A stretch of 64,000 nt of DNA, from contig JALIGW010000029.1 in NCBI GenBank assembly GCA_023053685.1, forward strand, positions 4,598,501-4,662,500, in the 5' to 3' direction. Positions 51,430 through 62,139 of this stretch are shown piece after piece. The translations under genes were made by a program, and so were the position numbers. The notes under the pieces are model-generated. The model saw only the letters and a program-made list of their open reading frames with translations. It did not search any database and had not been told where the DNA came from. Position 1 is the stretch's first letter. The number at the start of each line of letters is the position of its first letter. Source of the DNA: Diadophis punctatus similis. Lineage: Eukaryota > Chordata > Lepidosauria > Squamata > Dipsadidae.

Positions 51430-52012
51430 CAGTGATGGTGAACCTTTTTGTCCTCATGTGCCAGAAGGGCGTGCGCGCGCAGGACAGCGCGCATGTGTGT
51501 GCCCACACCATAATACAATGCACACACCGCCCACCTGTGCATGCACACGTGACCCCCCCCCCCCCGCCATTTTGGGCCTAGCAGGCTCCCTGAAGCCACT
51601 TGGGACAAAAAAAGGGGGATGGAGGGGGCGCCGCACCCCCCTGCGCACTCCCCCCGCACATGCCTACGCTGTTACAGGTGTTATGTCGGCCTTGTATGCA
51701 ACTTTATTCCTCTCTAGGATTCATCTCCATTGTTTAATGATGCATTTCCTGCCTCTCTAGGATTTACCTCTATCTGCTCCTGTGAGGCACTTCCTGCTCC
51801 TGTTGGATATAGTTATATTCTCGATGGCTTATATAGTGTTTTAACTGCATTTTGATTAAACAACAGCGCTGCAGAGACCAGAAAATCAGCTGGCCGGTGG
51901 GAGGCGCATGTGGGCATGTGCGGTGGAGCTCAGCTGGGCAATGGCTCGTGTGCCGGCAGAGGAGCCTCTGCAGGCCAGCTGTGGCACGCGTGCCATAGGT
52001 TCACCATCACGG
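51430..52012. mobile_element. hAT MITE, CAGTGATGG family (copy 3), with internal insert
   Basis: CAGTGATGGTGAACC / GGTTCACCATCACGG ends with 8-bp duplications TTCTAGGG / TTCTAAGG. Longer than the other copies because of an AT-richer stretch at about 51665-51870 that does not match them. Confidence 0.85.
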
Positions 52013-52020
52013 TTCTAAGG

Positions 52021-53135
52021 CTTTCTCTACTCTACACTCTTTGCCTACTGATACAAAACTGATGTCATACCAATACAGTTACACAATGTTGTATTCTTGA
52101 CAATATATGTGTTTGTGAAGCCACATGTATTGTTAACAGTTGTTAGAACTCTGCAAAGGTGTAAAATTATTTCACATACAGAAAATGAAAAAAAAGACAC
52201 CAGGAATCTGTGATGTAGTAATATCATTATTTGCAATATACTATAGCCTACATTTATTACAGAACAGAAAGTCAGCTCAACATATAATTTCAGGATGACA
52301 GGAGGAAAGTTAAAAAGCAACACAACCATTGCAATTACTAAGGTTTAAGAGAAAAGGGAAACACTACAATACATTAAATAAAGTAAACTTGGAATTGAAA
52401 AGGAAATATTTGGAAACAATCCTAAAATAGTACAGGAATGACTATGAAAATGGAAACTTACATGAAGAAGAACAAATTAAAAAGAATTAAGAATGTGTTT
52501 ATTTTCTTCATCCAAGGTAAGTTATACTAGCAAGAGAATGGCATGCAACAAAGCATCAAATGCAATTCTTTTTTCCAGAAGTATTCCTATTGGTCTGCTC
52601 CTGATAAATCATTCTTTGCTTAAAAAGTATTTGGAAAACAGAAAACTTAGTTCTTTTTCTCTGTGGAATTCTAACTTTATTCCTATGATGTATTCCTGTA
52701 ACTTTGGAAATGTCCTGATTTGTTCTGCTCTTTTGAGGGAAAATATTATTCTGCTTTAGAAAACTATGTCATCTCTTCAGTTCAATTTGAAATTTATTGC
52801 AATCCAATACTGACTTTAAAGCCAGAACCATCCTTTCAGGTAATAGATTTTAGCTCCAGGATGGGGAAAGTAACACAGGTTTTCATCCGTACCATGAACA
52901 GGCACAGATTTTTAACTTAATTCAGATGCATCTGTATCTTAACTTTGAACCTATGCTTATTCAAGCATATAAATGTTTCCCAAATGAGTAGTTCTGGCTT
53001 TAAACTCAGAAAAGTCAAAATTTTCATCATGCACATTTTTTGTCTGGTCCCTCTTCTCTACCATCCCATTGGTAGACAAAGACTTGTGAGGCTAAAAAAA
53101 ATTATATAAGGTGGACTCCAGTCGGTGAGCGCAGG
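52021..53135. other. Intergenic and UBE2L6 3' flank
   Basis: AT-rich. The UBE2L6 3' UTR must start here at 53135 and run leftward. No strong polyadenylation signal was assigned. Confidence 0.4.
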
Positions 53136-53290
53136 TCACTTGCATGGCCGCTTCTCACTGACACTGCAGGTGTGAACTTCTGCCCGTAGCATAAATTTCT
53201 CATGGTCTTGCTCAAACTCCTTGGCCACTTCTGGTTGCAGTGGGGGGTCTTTTTTAGGATTATTTACCAGCTCTATCAAGGCCTGAATCA
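53136..53290 (-). CDS. UBE2L6: UBE2L6 coding exon 4 (terminal)
   Basis: 155 nt from a TCTGCAG acceptor to TGA at 53136-53138. It encodes [20 protein letters not shown] and a C-terminus ending EKRPCK, which aligns end to end with EKRPVD of UBE2L3. The last 25 residues are otherwise diverged. Confidence 0.9.
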
Positions 53291-56200
53291 CTGCAGAAAA
53301 GATTAAAAGTGACACTTCCTTGAAACAGAGAAAAACGTACACAATGTGGCAATTGAATGAGAGCCATCCGGCAGCCCCAGCTCTATCCATGTCATACCTT
53401 GGTCTATCCTTGTAGGCTTCCAGTTCTCTGCGCTGATGATTGGCAGGCAGAATTCACCTTTCTTATCCACATTGGGGTGGTAGATCTTGGTTATGAACTT
53501 TATTCTAGGAGGCTTGAATGGATACTCACATGGAAAACTTATCTCAATCCAGAAGGCCCCTTTATTGTATGGAGGATTATCCTGGGTATAAGGACAGGAA
53601 CAATCATGGTTCATAGGAGGCTAAGGAATGCAGTTTTCCTTGCAGACCAAACTAAAGTTAACGATGTCAGTCCTTTCCCAAATGGTGAATATGTAAGGCC
53701 TTTTATTACCCCAAATTTAAAATGTAATCCACTCCCACTTAAATAAAGACTCTGATACTTTATGGTGTTTTCATGATAACCCAAATCATTTTTTGAAGGG
53801 ACAGCATGCTAGGTTATTCTGACTAGTACATTACAATCTCCTGCAAGTTGTCAGTCACAATTGTTCTTACCCAGTTTCTTTGAACTCACCGGCATTAAAA
53901 GTCCTTTCCAAAGGAGAATATTGGTCACATCTACTTGAATATCCCGAAAACATTGCAACCTTAATTTTTTAATGGCATCAAGTTCCTGAAAAGACAAAAA
54001 GGAAGAAAGGAAGGAAGGAAGGAAGGAAGGAAGGAAGGAAGGAAGGAAGGAAGGATTAACGAGTGAACAAATACAACAAAAAACATACACCACACAAAGT
54101 AAGTCAAGCTTCCGGGGGGGTGGAGCCATGGCGGTCGGGTGAGCTGGTTTTGGTCTCCCGCTCCGAGCCTGAAATCCACCCGTTTTTTACATCAGCTGGA
54201 GACCCCCCCAATGCCTAGTTTTAGACACAGGGTGGGTGAATTACTAAGGAGCCGAATGGTTGCCGCGACAGGTATATTCCTGCTTGCTGCGGAGACATAG
54301 GCTCCTCTCTCGCTCCAACTACGTGGTGGAAAGATGAACGCTACCATCTGGAGGACCCTGTGGCTTGTTGCGTTGGCTATCCGAGACTCGCTTTCTGCTC
54401 CTGCTCCTTCCCTGAGCCTCCCGTGGTTTGTGCCTTGGTGGAATACTAGCACAGCTGTCAGCAGACTGGTTCATCTACCTTCTCCTGCCTTTGAGTGTTT
54501 CTTCTCCAGCTTCACTCGCTCGGTGGACGCAGGAAAGATGCTGGGGTTGCCGTCGCCATCTTGGCAATCGCCAGTAACGCCGCTCTGAGATCCGAGACCT
54601 GGGATGTCCGATGCCGCCGAGTTTAACATGACGGCTCTGGATGGGGCTTGGATCTCTGCCCTCCTTAAGTCAGGACTGAATGCGGCTTGGATTTCTGCCT
54701 TTTTCGAGCTGGGGCAGCTCGAAATGACATCTTCAGGTACAGTTGAGACTCATACTGTGCTGAAGTCTGGGCTATTTAGAACAGCGGAGAACAGGGAGGA
54801 CTGGAAAGGAGATTGGGAAAACTTTTTTCTTTGCCAGACTGGGCTGTATGAGTCCTTGTTGTTAAGCAGCCCAGTGAAAACTGCTTGGGGGAGGGAGCTT
54901 TGGATACATCGAACAGGGCTGCGTAGGGAGAGGCTTTATTTGTCTCCATTCTGGTATTCCCCCTGACTTTGGGATTCTGGCAAGAAAGACTTAAACCCTG
55001 ATTGGAACTGTAACATCGTAGCAGGGACTGGAGCTGTGCAATCACAGAATTGTCGATTTTAATATCAACAATTAACTAACCTTGCAATTTTTACCCCGGA
55101 AGTACTGTGAATGTTATTAACGGGTGGGTTATGAATGAGTATGATTGTGTGATTATTTAAGTGGATGAGTGATAGGGATGTATATGTGTCCAGTGACCAG
55201 TGAGAATGGTATGGATGACCTGCAGGAAGGGAGGGGGACCAGCGGGGGGGAGGGGGTCTCTGGTGGGGGCGAGAGCCGGAACATCTCGGTCATAATGGGA
55301 AGAGGCAGATATGGCGGGAGCAGAGGGGAGGGCCGCTCTCGGGGAATAAGACCTCACTGTTTACAAGCGATCCCTTGTTCCGGCCCCTCTGATCCGGTTC
55401 CATCTTGCTCAACCCGGATACCTGGCAACCAGGGTCTTCAGGGCCCTGGGCTCAGAATGCTGCTGCTCAATGCCAGGTCAATTACCAACAAAGCCCCCCT
55501 GATACGTGATTTAATCACAGAGGAGGGGGCAGACCTGGTGTGTGTTACCAAGACCTGGCTGGGACAGGAGGGGGGAGTAGCTCTCTCCGAGATATGCCCA
55601 GCCGGTTTCTCGGTGCAGCATCATTCCCGACCCCAGGGAAGGGGGGGAGGAGTGGCAATAATAGCGCGCAGAGATCTGCATCCTCGTAGGATCCCTGATT
55701 GTTGGGTGTGAGACGCTTCTTCTGAAGCTGGACTTGGGGGTTCAGGTGGGCCTTTTCTTAACGTACCTGCCTCCCAGCTGCGTAAGCAAGGCCCTGCCTG
55801 AGTTGCTCGAGGCAGTAGCCGGCTTGGCAGTTGAGTTCCCCAGGCTTATGGTCCTGGGGGACTTCAACTTGCCATCTGCGGGCGAAACCTCTGGAGTAGC
55901 TCAGGAGTTCATGGATTCCATGACAACCATGGACCTGACCCAAGTAATCCAGGGTCCGACTCATGAGGGCGGTCACACGCTCGACCTAGTGTTTCTTTCG
56001 GGGCAGTGGAGAGATGATCTGAAGATAAGGGACATAGTCATCACCCCACTGTCATGGTCAGATCATTTCCTACTGAGGTTGGATTTCGCAGCCCCATTCC
56101 TCCCCCGCAGGGAGGCGGGACCGACTAGGTGGTTCCGCCCCAGGCACCTAATGGAGCCGGAAGGATTCCAGAGGGAACTTGGGGAAATACCTGAAACCCT

Positions 56201-59200
56201 GGTACGCAATTCGGCTGATTCCCTGGTGGCTGCTTGGAACACCGCAGCATCAGGGGCTTTAGACTGAATTGCGCCTTTGTGACCTCTCCACGGCAGTGGA
56301 TCCCGGAAAGCTCCCTGGTTTACCGAGGAGCTCCGGGAGATGAAACGCCAGAAGAGACGTCTGGAGCGCCGCTGGAGGGCCAGCAAAACCGAATCCGACC
56401 GAACACTATTAAGAATTTACATCAGATCTTATTTAGTGGCGATAAGGGCGGCAAAACGATCCTATTTTTCCGCTCTTATTGCGTCCGCAGATTCTCGCCC
56501 AGCCGCCTTGTTTAGGGTGACTCCCTCCCTCCTTGCTAAAGGGGGGAGCGAGGAACACTTACAAGGCAGAGCTGAGGAATTCTCAGAGTTTCTGTTGGAT
56601 AAAGTCGCTCAGATTCGGTTGAACCTGGACTGTGGCTGGGCAGAGTCCATAGAGTTGACAGGGGCTAGTCTTAGTCCACCGTTATGGGAAGAGTTTGGGC
56701 CTGTTTCTCCCGAGGATGTGGACAGAGCTGTGGGGGTGATGGGTACCTCCACCTGTTTATTGGACCCGTGCCCCTCCTGGTTGGTCTCGGCCAGCAGGGA
56801 GGTGACACGCGGTTGGATCCAGGTGGTGGTCACCGCTTCTTTGAGGGAGGGATCCGTACCGCAGTCGTTAAAAGCTGCGGTGGTGAGACCCCTCCTGAAG
56901 AAGCCTTCCCTGGATCCAGCTGATTTGAAGAGCTATCGTCCGGTCTCCAATTTGCCTTTTTTAGGGAAAGTTGTGGAGAAGGTGGTGGTTACTCAGCTTC
57001 TACGACTTCTGGATGACACAGACCATCTAGATCCTTATCGGTCAGGTTTCAGGCGTGGCTACAGTACTGAGACTGCCTTGGTCACGCTGATGGATGATCT
57101 CTGGCGGGCCCGAGATGGGGGTAATTCCTCCGTCCTGGTGCTACTTGACCTCTCAGCGGCCTTCGATACCATCGACCATGGTATCCTTCTGCATCGTCTC
57201 GGCGAGTTGGGAGTGGGAGGCACCGTCTTGCGGTGGTTCTCCTCCTATCTTGCCGATAGGATGCAGTCGGTGTTGGCAGGAGGGCAGAGATCGTCCCCTA
57301 GGCCCCTAGTATGTGGGGTGCCTCAGGGGTCGGTTCTCTCGCCCATCCTGTTTAACATTTACATGAAGCCGCTGGGGGAGATCATTCGCAGACATGGGGT
57401 GCGTTTCCACCAGTACGCTGATGACACCCAGCTGTACATCACCACCCCGTCTGACTTCAGTGAGGCAGTTGCTGTAATGTGCCGGTGCCTGGACGACATT
57501 AGGATCTGGATGGGGAGGAACAGACTCAGACTTAATCCCGACAAGACTGAGTGGCTTTGGGTATTGCCCCCTAAGGACTACGACAACTGTCCCTCCTTGG
57601 TTTTCGAGGGAGTGAAATTGACCCCCTCGGATCAGGTCTGCAACTTGGGGGTCCTCCTAGACCCACAGCTAAAATTGGAGCATCATCTTTCTGCTGTGGC
57701 TAGGGGGGCCTTTGCACAGGTTCGCCTGGTGCACCAGTTGCGGCCATACTTGGAGAAGGAGGCTCTACTCACGGTCACTCATGCCCTTGTCACCTCTCGC
57801 TTGGACTACTGCAATGAGCTCTACATGGGGCTACCCTTGAAGAGTATCCGGAGACTTCAGTTGGTGCAAAATGCGGCTGCGCGTGCTGTGGTGGGTGTGC
57901 CTAGGTACACCCACGTGACACCTATACTCCGCCAGCTGCATTGGTTGCCCATCGGTCTCCGGGTCCAATTCAAGGTGTTGATCACCATCTTTAAAGCCCT
58001 TCATGGCTTAGGACCAGGTTATCTCCAGGACAGCATTCTGCCTCATACTTCCCTCCGACCGGTCAGGTCCCACAGAGTTGGCCTCCTCCAGGTCCCGTCG
58101 GCCAAACTCTGCCGGCTGGCTGGCCCTAGGGGGAGAGCCTTCTCTGTGGTCAGCCCCATGCTCTGGAACCAACTTCCCCCAGAGACCCGAACTATCCCCA
58201 CTCTGCTGGCCTTCCGGAAAGCCGTTAAGACATGGCTCTTCTTGCAGGCTGGGGGTAGAGCCTAATCCACTCGAGCTCACCCCCAAGTATGTATGGTTGT
58301 TGAATGCCTGTTGGGTGATTTTAAATATTGAGTTTTCTTAACTTTTATATTGCTTTTAAGTATTATTTATGAATTGGTTATTCTGTATTTTTCTCTGTTG
58401 TACACCGCCCTGAGTCCTCCGGGAGTTGGGCGGCATATAAGAATACCAAATAAATAAAATAAATAAATAAAGTAGTTCCAAGATCAATGCTGAAGCCGCA
58501 GGACCCATTTCAAGCAAGGCTGGCATGTTTCTATGCTAGCCTTCCCCCGACCTAAGTTCTCTCATCCTGCATTTAAGGAGGAATGGTGTGAGTTGAAATC
58601 CAATGAATCTTCTTTTCATTTTCAAGTCATTGTAAAAAAAGCAATGGCTTATATCTAGCAGCGCACAGATCTGCTTTATGGCTTTTCTGAGTCACAGATC
58701 ACTTCACATGATCTGAAAACAGCTTTTCAGTTCGATTGTTTCCTCCTCCCTCCTTTCCACGGAAAGCTTTCCAGCCAGCAGGAAACGAAACCGAAAGCAC
58801 CAAAGAGCTCCTTTTTCCTATCGGCCTTCGTTTCAAGCATTTTCCTTCAACACAGGGCTACCCGCTCAAAACTATCCCTCTCCGGCTCTAAAGGAGACAT
58901 TCTGGGCACCCAAGTATGAGAAGATGTTAGGACAATCCAGACAGATGCTCCTCAAGCCCACGTATCGGAGAGCATCCCGTTAAAGCTATCCTCTCCCTAG
59001 CCAAAACTGAAGCGAAGTATTTAAATACTTTAAAAAGTATTAAAAAACAGAAAAAAATTCTGCCGAAGGCTCCCAAAAAATAAAAGGCGCGCAGTAAAGC
59101 CCGTCAAAGGGGCGGCTTGCCGGAGACTGTTACTGCCTGCCCACCCCATCCCGGTTAAGCCTCCAGATTGCCTAGCAGGTATCTCTACTCCTTCATGCTG

Positions 59201-59424
59201 GAGATGCTGGAGGGGCTTCCGCCAAGACCTGCGGGTTCGAGACCCCATTGCCGCCTCCTCAAAAGAGGTGCGTCTTATCAACTTAAACAGCTTGCGATCT
59301 TTCCTGCAGCACAACCTTCCTTTCCCGCCTCTTCCGCCTTCCTCGAGATGCCTCCGAAGCCCTAAAAGGGTCTCCCAACCTCGCGTCATCAGTTTACCTT
59401 CGCCACCCTCCGGGGGCCTGCCAT
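53136..59424 (-). CDS. UBE2L6: UBE2L6 (UbcH8-like), E2 ubiquitin/ISG15-conjugating enzyme (4 coding exons)
   Basis: E2 enzyme of the UBE2L family; mammalian UBE2L6 transfers ISG15 (and ubiquitin) from the E1 UBA7 to E3 ligases such as HERC5. Coding exons on the minus strand: 59398-59424, 53890-53985, 53398-53581, 53136-53290; all GT-AG and in phase, 462 nt, 153 residues as in human UBE2L6. The catalytic Cys is at residue 86 in [11 protein letters not shown], after the HPN motif (76-78). Phe63 in EYPFKPP, the E3-contact residue of the UBE2L family, is present. The sequence reads closer to UBE2L3 in many places ([22 protein letters not shown]), but the locus between SMTNL1 and the window end and the length favour UBE2L6. 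The loop after Trp95 reads KPTRIDQ, one residue shorter than in UBE2L3. Intron 1 (5.4 kb) contains a CR1 LINE. Family certain, paralogue likely. Confidence 0.9.
53398..53581 (-). CDS. UBE2L6: UBE2L6 coding exon 3 (active site)
   Basis: 184 nt, residues 42-102, from [20 protein letters not shown] to the active-site block and KPTRIDQ. ACCCAG acceptor and CAAG|GTATGA donor; phase 1 out splits the following Val codon. Confidence 0.95.
53890..53985 (-). CDS. UBE2L6: UBE2L6 coding exon 2
   Basis: 96 nt, residues 10-41, [20 protein letters not shown] then [19 protein letters not shown] acceptor and CCG|GTGAGT donor. It corresponds to helix 1 and the first strand of the UBC fold. Confidence 0.93.
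54001..54056 (+). repeat. (GGAA)n microsatellite, UBE2L6 intron 1
   Basis: About 13 GGAA units lying 15 bases upstream of UBE2L6 exon 2 (on the gene strand a CCTT pyrimidine run before the acceptor). Confidence 0.96.
54104..58471 (+). mobile_element. Nearly full-length CR1 LINE in UBE2L6 intron 1
   Basis: About 4.4 kb, sense opposite to UBE2L6. The 5' boundary is suggested by AAAGTA before the start and AAAGTA after the AAATAA-rich tail. A 1.05 kb 5' region carries no recognisable ORF1 product. ORF2 follows (endonuclease then reverse transcriptase), then a 3' UTR with the CR1-typical ACCGCCCTGAGTC block and tail. Few disabling changes imply a fairly young copy. Confidence 0.93.
55169..58265 (+). 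pseudogene. CR1 ORF2 (AP-endonuclease + reverse transcriptase), disabled
   Basis: The AP-type endonuclease is read in one frame from 55169 to about 55700 ([17 protein letters not shown]), then in another frame from about 55700 ([20 protein letters not shown]). The reverse transcriptase (56340-58265, open for 641 codons) shows [37 protein letters not shown] and YADD at 57414-57425. Defects seen: a frameshift near 55700, in-frame TGA at 56265-56267 and 56280-56282 (both look like CGA-to-TGA decay), and Lys in place of the catalytic Glu of the endonuclease TETWL motif (codon 55550-55552). It would encode the protein that nicks DNA and copies CR1 RNA at the nick; this copy is dead. Confidence 0.92.
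58781..58798. promoter_or_regulatory. ISRE/IRF-like motif in UBE2L6 intron 1
   Basis: GGAAACGAAACCGAAAGC contains three GAAA repeats; the last two (58787-58796) have the GAAANNGAAA spacing bound by IRFs and ISGF3. It lies about 600 bases inside intron 1, between the CR1 LINE and exon 1. Mammalian UBE2L6 is interferon-induced, so a response element here is plausible. Confidence 0.4.
59398..59424 (-). CDS. UBE2L6: UBE2L6 coding exon 1 (27 nt)
   Basis: Nine codons, MAGPRRVAK, followed by the donor AAG|GTAAAC on the minus strand. The position of the intron after Lys9 and the pattern M-A-x-x-R-R-x-x-K match exon 1 of UBE2L3 (MAASRRLMK). It sits in a GC-rich stretch (59100-59600). Far too short for an ORF scan. 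Confidence 0.88.
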
Positions 59425-59622
59425 TTTCCTTCGATCCGATCCCGAACGCGCTGGAGCTACCCCCGATCCCTCTCGCGCACCAGGCAGAGAAAGGAATAGC
59501 GCCGCGAGAGAATCCCTTCCTGCTGCTGCGCTGCGCTATCTTAGTCGGAAACCGGTCTTTCCCCTCAGCGGATCAACACTTCCGCGTCTAAGGAGATTCT
59601 CGGTCATCCAGGTCAAAGATGG

Positions 59623-59785
59623 TTTTTCAGGAGGGAACTGGACTTTCTTGCTTTTCTTTGAAGCCGTTTCGATCCTCATATACATTCTTCCATTCCCCAC
59701 CATGCAGTCAGAGCTGAAGAAGCTTCTTGGATGAGAAGCGAAAAGTCTTCAAAGAAAAACAAAAGTCCAGTTGCCTCCTGAAAAA
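59623..59785. repeat. Inverted repeat just upstream of UBE2L6
   Basis: Arms 59623-59671 and 59739-59785 are imperfect complements (TTTTTCAGGAGG...GAAG / CTTC...CCTCCTGAAAAA). It looks like a dispersed reptile repeat, about 200 bases before the UBE2L6 start. Confidence 0.7.
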
Positions 59786-60606
59786 GCACCTTTGGCAGGG
59801 CCGTCTTACAATCATTATGGGCAAAGCTGTGTATTGGCCCTACAACAACTACTCACAGGAATAAATATATAAGTGGTCGATAAAATTAAACATATATTTT
59901 ATTGGCACTTCCAACAAAATCGGGGTTGAAACATTAAAAACACGCTGTGCAGCAACAACTAATCACATGATAAACATTTGAACAATACAGGAAGCTTGAA
60001 AAACACAATAATACTCAAGTAAGCCATACAGTTGCTGTATTTATATGATACAAGGTGCATTGAAGGGTTAACATACACAGGTTAGTATGGGGCCCCTATG
60101 CTCTTGAGGCCCAGGGCAAGTGTCCATAAGACAGCCCTTTGGGTCTTCCCCTTTTCCTTGCAAGTCCAGATCCAATTAAACTCCAGCTTGGGTCCTATAT
60201 TAAGAGTCTCTCAGCTGCAGAGGGCAACACAATAAAACCTTTTAAAAAAAGGAATAAAATGAAAGACCCAAGAAACGTTCTAGTGTAAACCGAGGAGATT
60301 ATGTCCCAGGCAGTTTGTAACTCTGTTTCTTCTGTACCCAGCTATTATGTGGAGCATGTGTGGAAAAGATAAGGGGCCTTTTTCTTTTCCTTTTTTTAAC
60401 TCCTCAGAGAGCAAAAGCTAACCTCTCATGGTAAAAAGTGAGATGTGGGTGTGTCAAAAATATTTTCCGTTCTGGCATTGCCTTCTCTGTGTTTCGTTTT
60501 CATAAAGGTCTTCGAAGAATGTTGTTCGAACAGTTTTGTGTGGGAGCAGGAGCAGGGTCCATATGTCAGCCTTCCATCAACCGGGTTGAGGAAGATGGGA
60601 AGTGTT

Positions 60607-60999
60607 CAGGGGCGGGTTGCTTGCTTACCGGAGCTGGTGCGCTGCGTGCGCAGCTCCACGTTTCAGTCGTGCATGCGCATGCTGTGCGCGCATCTCCTCG
60701 CCTGATTTTGCTTCTGCACATGCGCAGGAGCAAAATTGCGCCGAAATATCACGAGGGTACACGCAAAAAGTGTGCGCAAGATTTCTGTGAGATTTTGCTT
60801 CCGCGCATGCGCAGAAGCAAAATCTTGCTGAAACCTCGTGCTTGCCCGCGTCCCCTCACAAAATTTTGGCGCGAAAAAGATGGCGACACGCGCGATGGAC
60901 CGGTAGAGAGGGCTCCGGAGCGGTCGAGCGCAAATTGAGCAATCAGCTGCTCCCTATCGGAGATACGGACTGGACAGCTCCAGCCGGAAACCACCTCTG
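60607..60999. mobile_element. hAT MITE, CAGGGGCGGGTT family
   Basis: Ends CAGGGGCGGGTTGC / GGAAACCACCTCTG. Flanks GAAGTGTT / TAACTGTT agree at 6 of 8. Internal palindromes include CGCGCATGCGCA at 60802-60813, inside a longer inverted repeat TTTTGCTTC...GAAGCAAAA. Confidence 0.75.
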
Positions 61000-61086
61000 T
61001 AACTGTTGTTTAATATATGAGGATACCCAATGGTTACAGCTAGCATATCTGAGCTGCAAAACCAAAACCCCAGATAACCACTAGAT

Positions 61087-61275
61087 CAGGGGTCTGCAAC
61101 CTTAAACACTCAAAGAGCCATTTAGACCCGTTTCCCACAGAAAAAAAAAACAGGGAGCCAAAAAACCTGGGTGGGTGTGGCCAACTCAAAAGTCACTCAC
61201 TCCCACCCAGTCACATGACCCCTAGCCATGCCTACCCAGCCAGTCATTAGGGCAGAGACCCGTGAACCAAAAACC
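61087..61275 (+). mobile_element. 5' part of a hAT-like repeat (CAGGGGTCTGCAACC)
   Basis: Starts CAGGGGTCTGCAACCTTAAA and includes CAAAGAGCCATTT, then runs straight into the CT-rich tract. No matching right end was found downstream. Confidence 0.55.
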
Positions 61276-61862
61276 CCCTTCTCTCTCTCCCCCTCTCTCT
61301 GTATCTGTCTCTCTCCCCCTTCCCCACTCTATCTCCCCCCTCTCTATCTCTCCCCCCCACTCCCTCTATCTATCTCTCTGTCTCTCTCCCTCTTCTCTCC
61401 CCCCTCTCTGATCCTCTCTGTGTGTCTCTCCCCACTCCCCCCTCTGTATCTCTCTCCCCTCCCTTTCTCCCTCTCTGTATCTCTCCCCCTCTCCCTCTCA
61501 CCCCCTCTCCCCCTCTCTGTATCTCTCTCTCCCACTCTCCCCACTTTCTGTTTGTGTGTCTCTCCCCTCTTTCCTCCTCTGTATCTTTTCCCCCCTCCCC
61601 TTCTCTATCTCTCCCCTCTCCACCTCTCTCTCTCCCTCTTTCCCTCCTCTCTCCCCCTCTGTATCTCTCCCTCCTCTCTCTCCCCCTCTCTATGTATCTC
61701 TCCCCCTCTCTCCCCTCTTCCACTCTCTGTATCTGTCTCTCTCTGTGTCTCTCTCCCACTCTCTGTATCTCTCTCTGTGTATCTCTCTCTCTATGTCTCT
61801 TTGTGTATGTGTGTATCTTTGTATCTCTCTCTCTGTATCTGTGTCTGTGTCTCTTCTCACTC
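61276..61862 (+). repeat. CT-rich low-complexity tract
   Basis: About 590 bases of nearly pure pyrimidine on the plus strand (CTCTCTCC, CTGTATCTCTC and similar units). The open frames of 204 and 291 codons across it are artefacts of the repeat. Confidence 0.95.
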
Positions 61863-62139
61863 TCTCGGAAAGCCCAGCGAGCTCTCCTTGGGGCTCTTTG
61901 CTACTCCTCGCGCGCGCCTTTGCTGCGCTTTGGCCAAGCCCACCTGCTCGCTTGAGGAGGGTCTCCCCACTCGTGTGCATACTCCCAATCCTGCCACAGC
62001 TGGCCAGGGGGTCACGAGAGGAGGAGGAGGAGGGTTACCCAAAGGAAAGCCTCTGCTGCAGTTCACATTCGTTCCTCAGCCAGCCTGGATTTCCAAAAAG
62101 TAGAAAGAAAAGGAGTAGCAAAGAGCCCCAAGGAGAGCT

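Noticed and set aside
53136..53985. Annotating the E2 gene as UBE2L3
   Set aside because: Sequence is close to UBE2L3, but 153-residue length and position next to SMTNL1 favour UBE2L6; left as the alternative.
54604..54966. 120-codon open frame as an independent gene
   Set aside because: It lies inside the 5' part of the CR1 LINE and has no recognisable domain.
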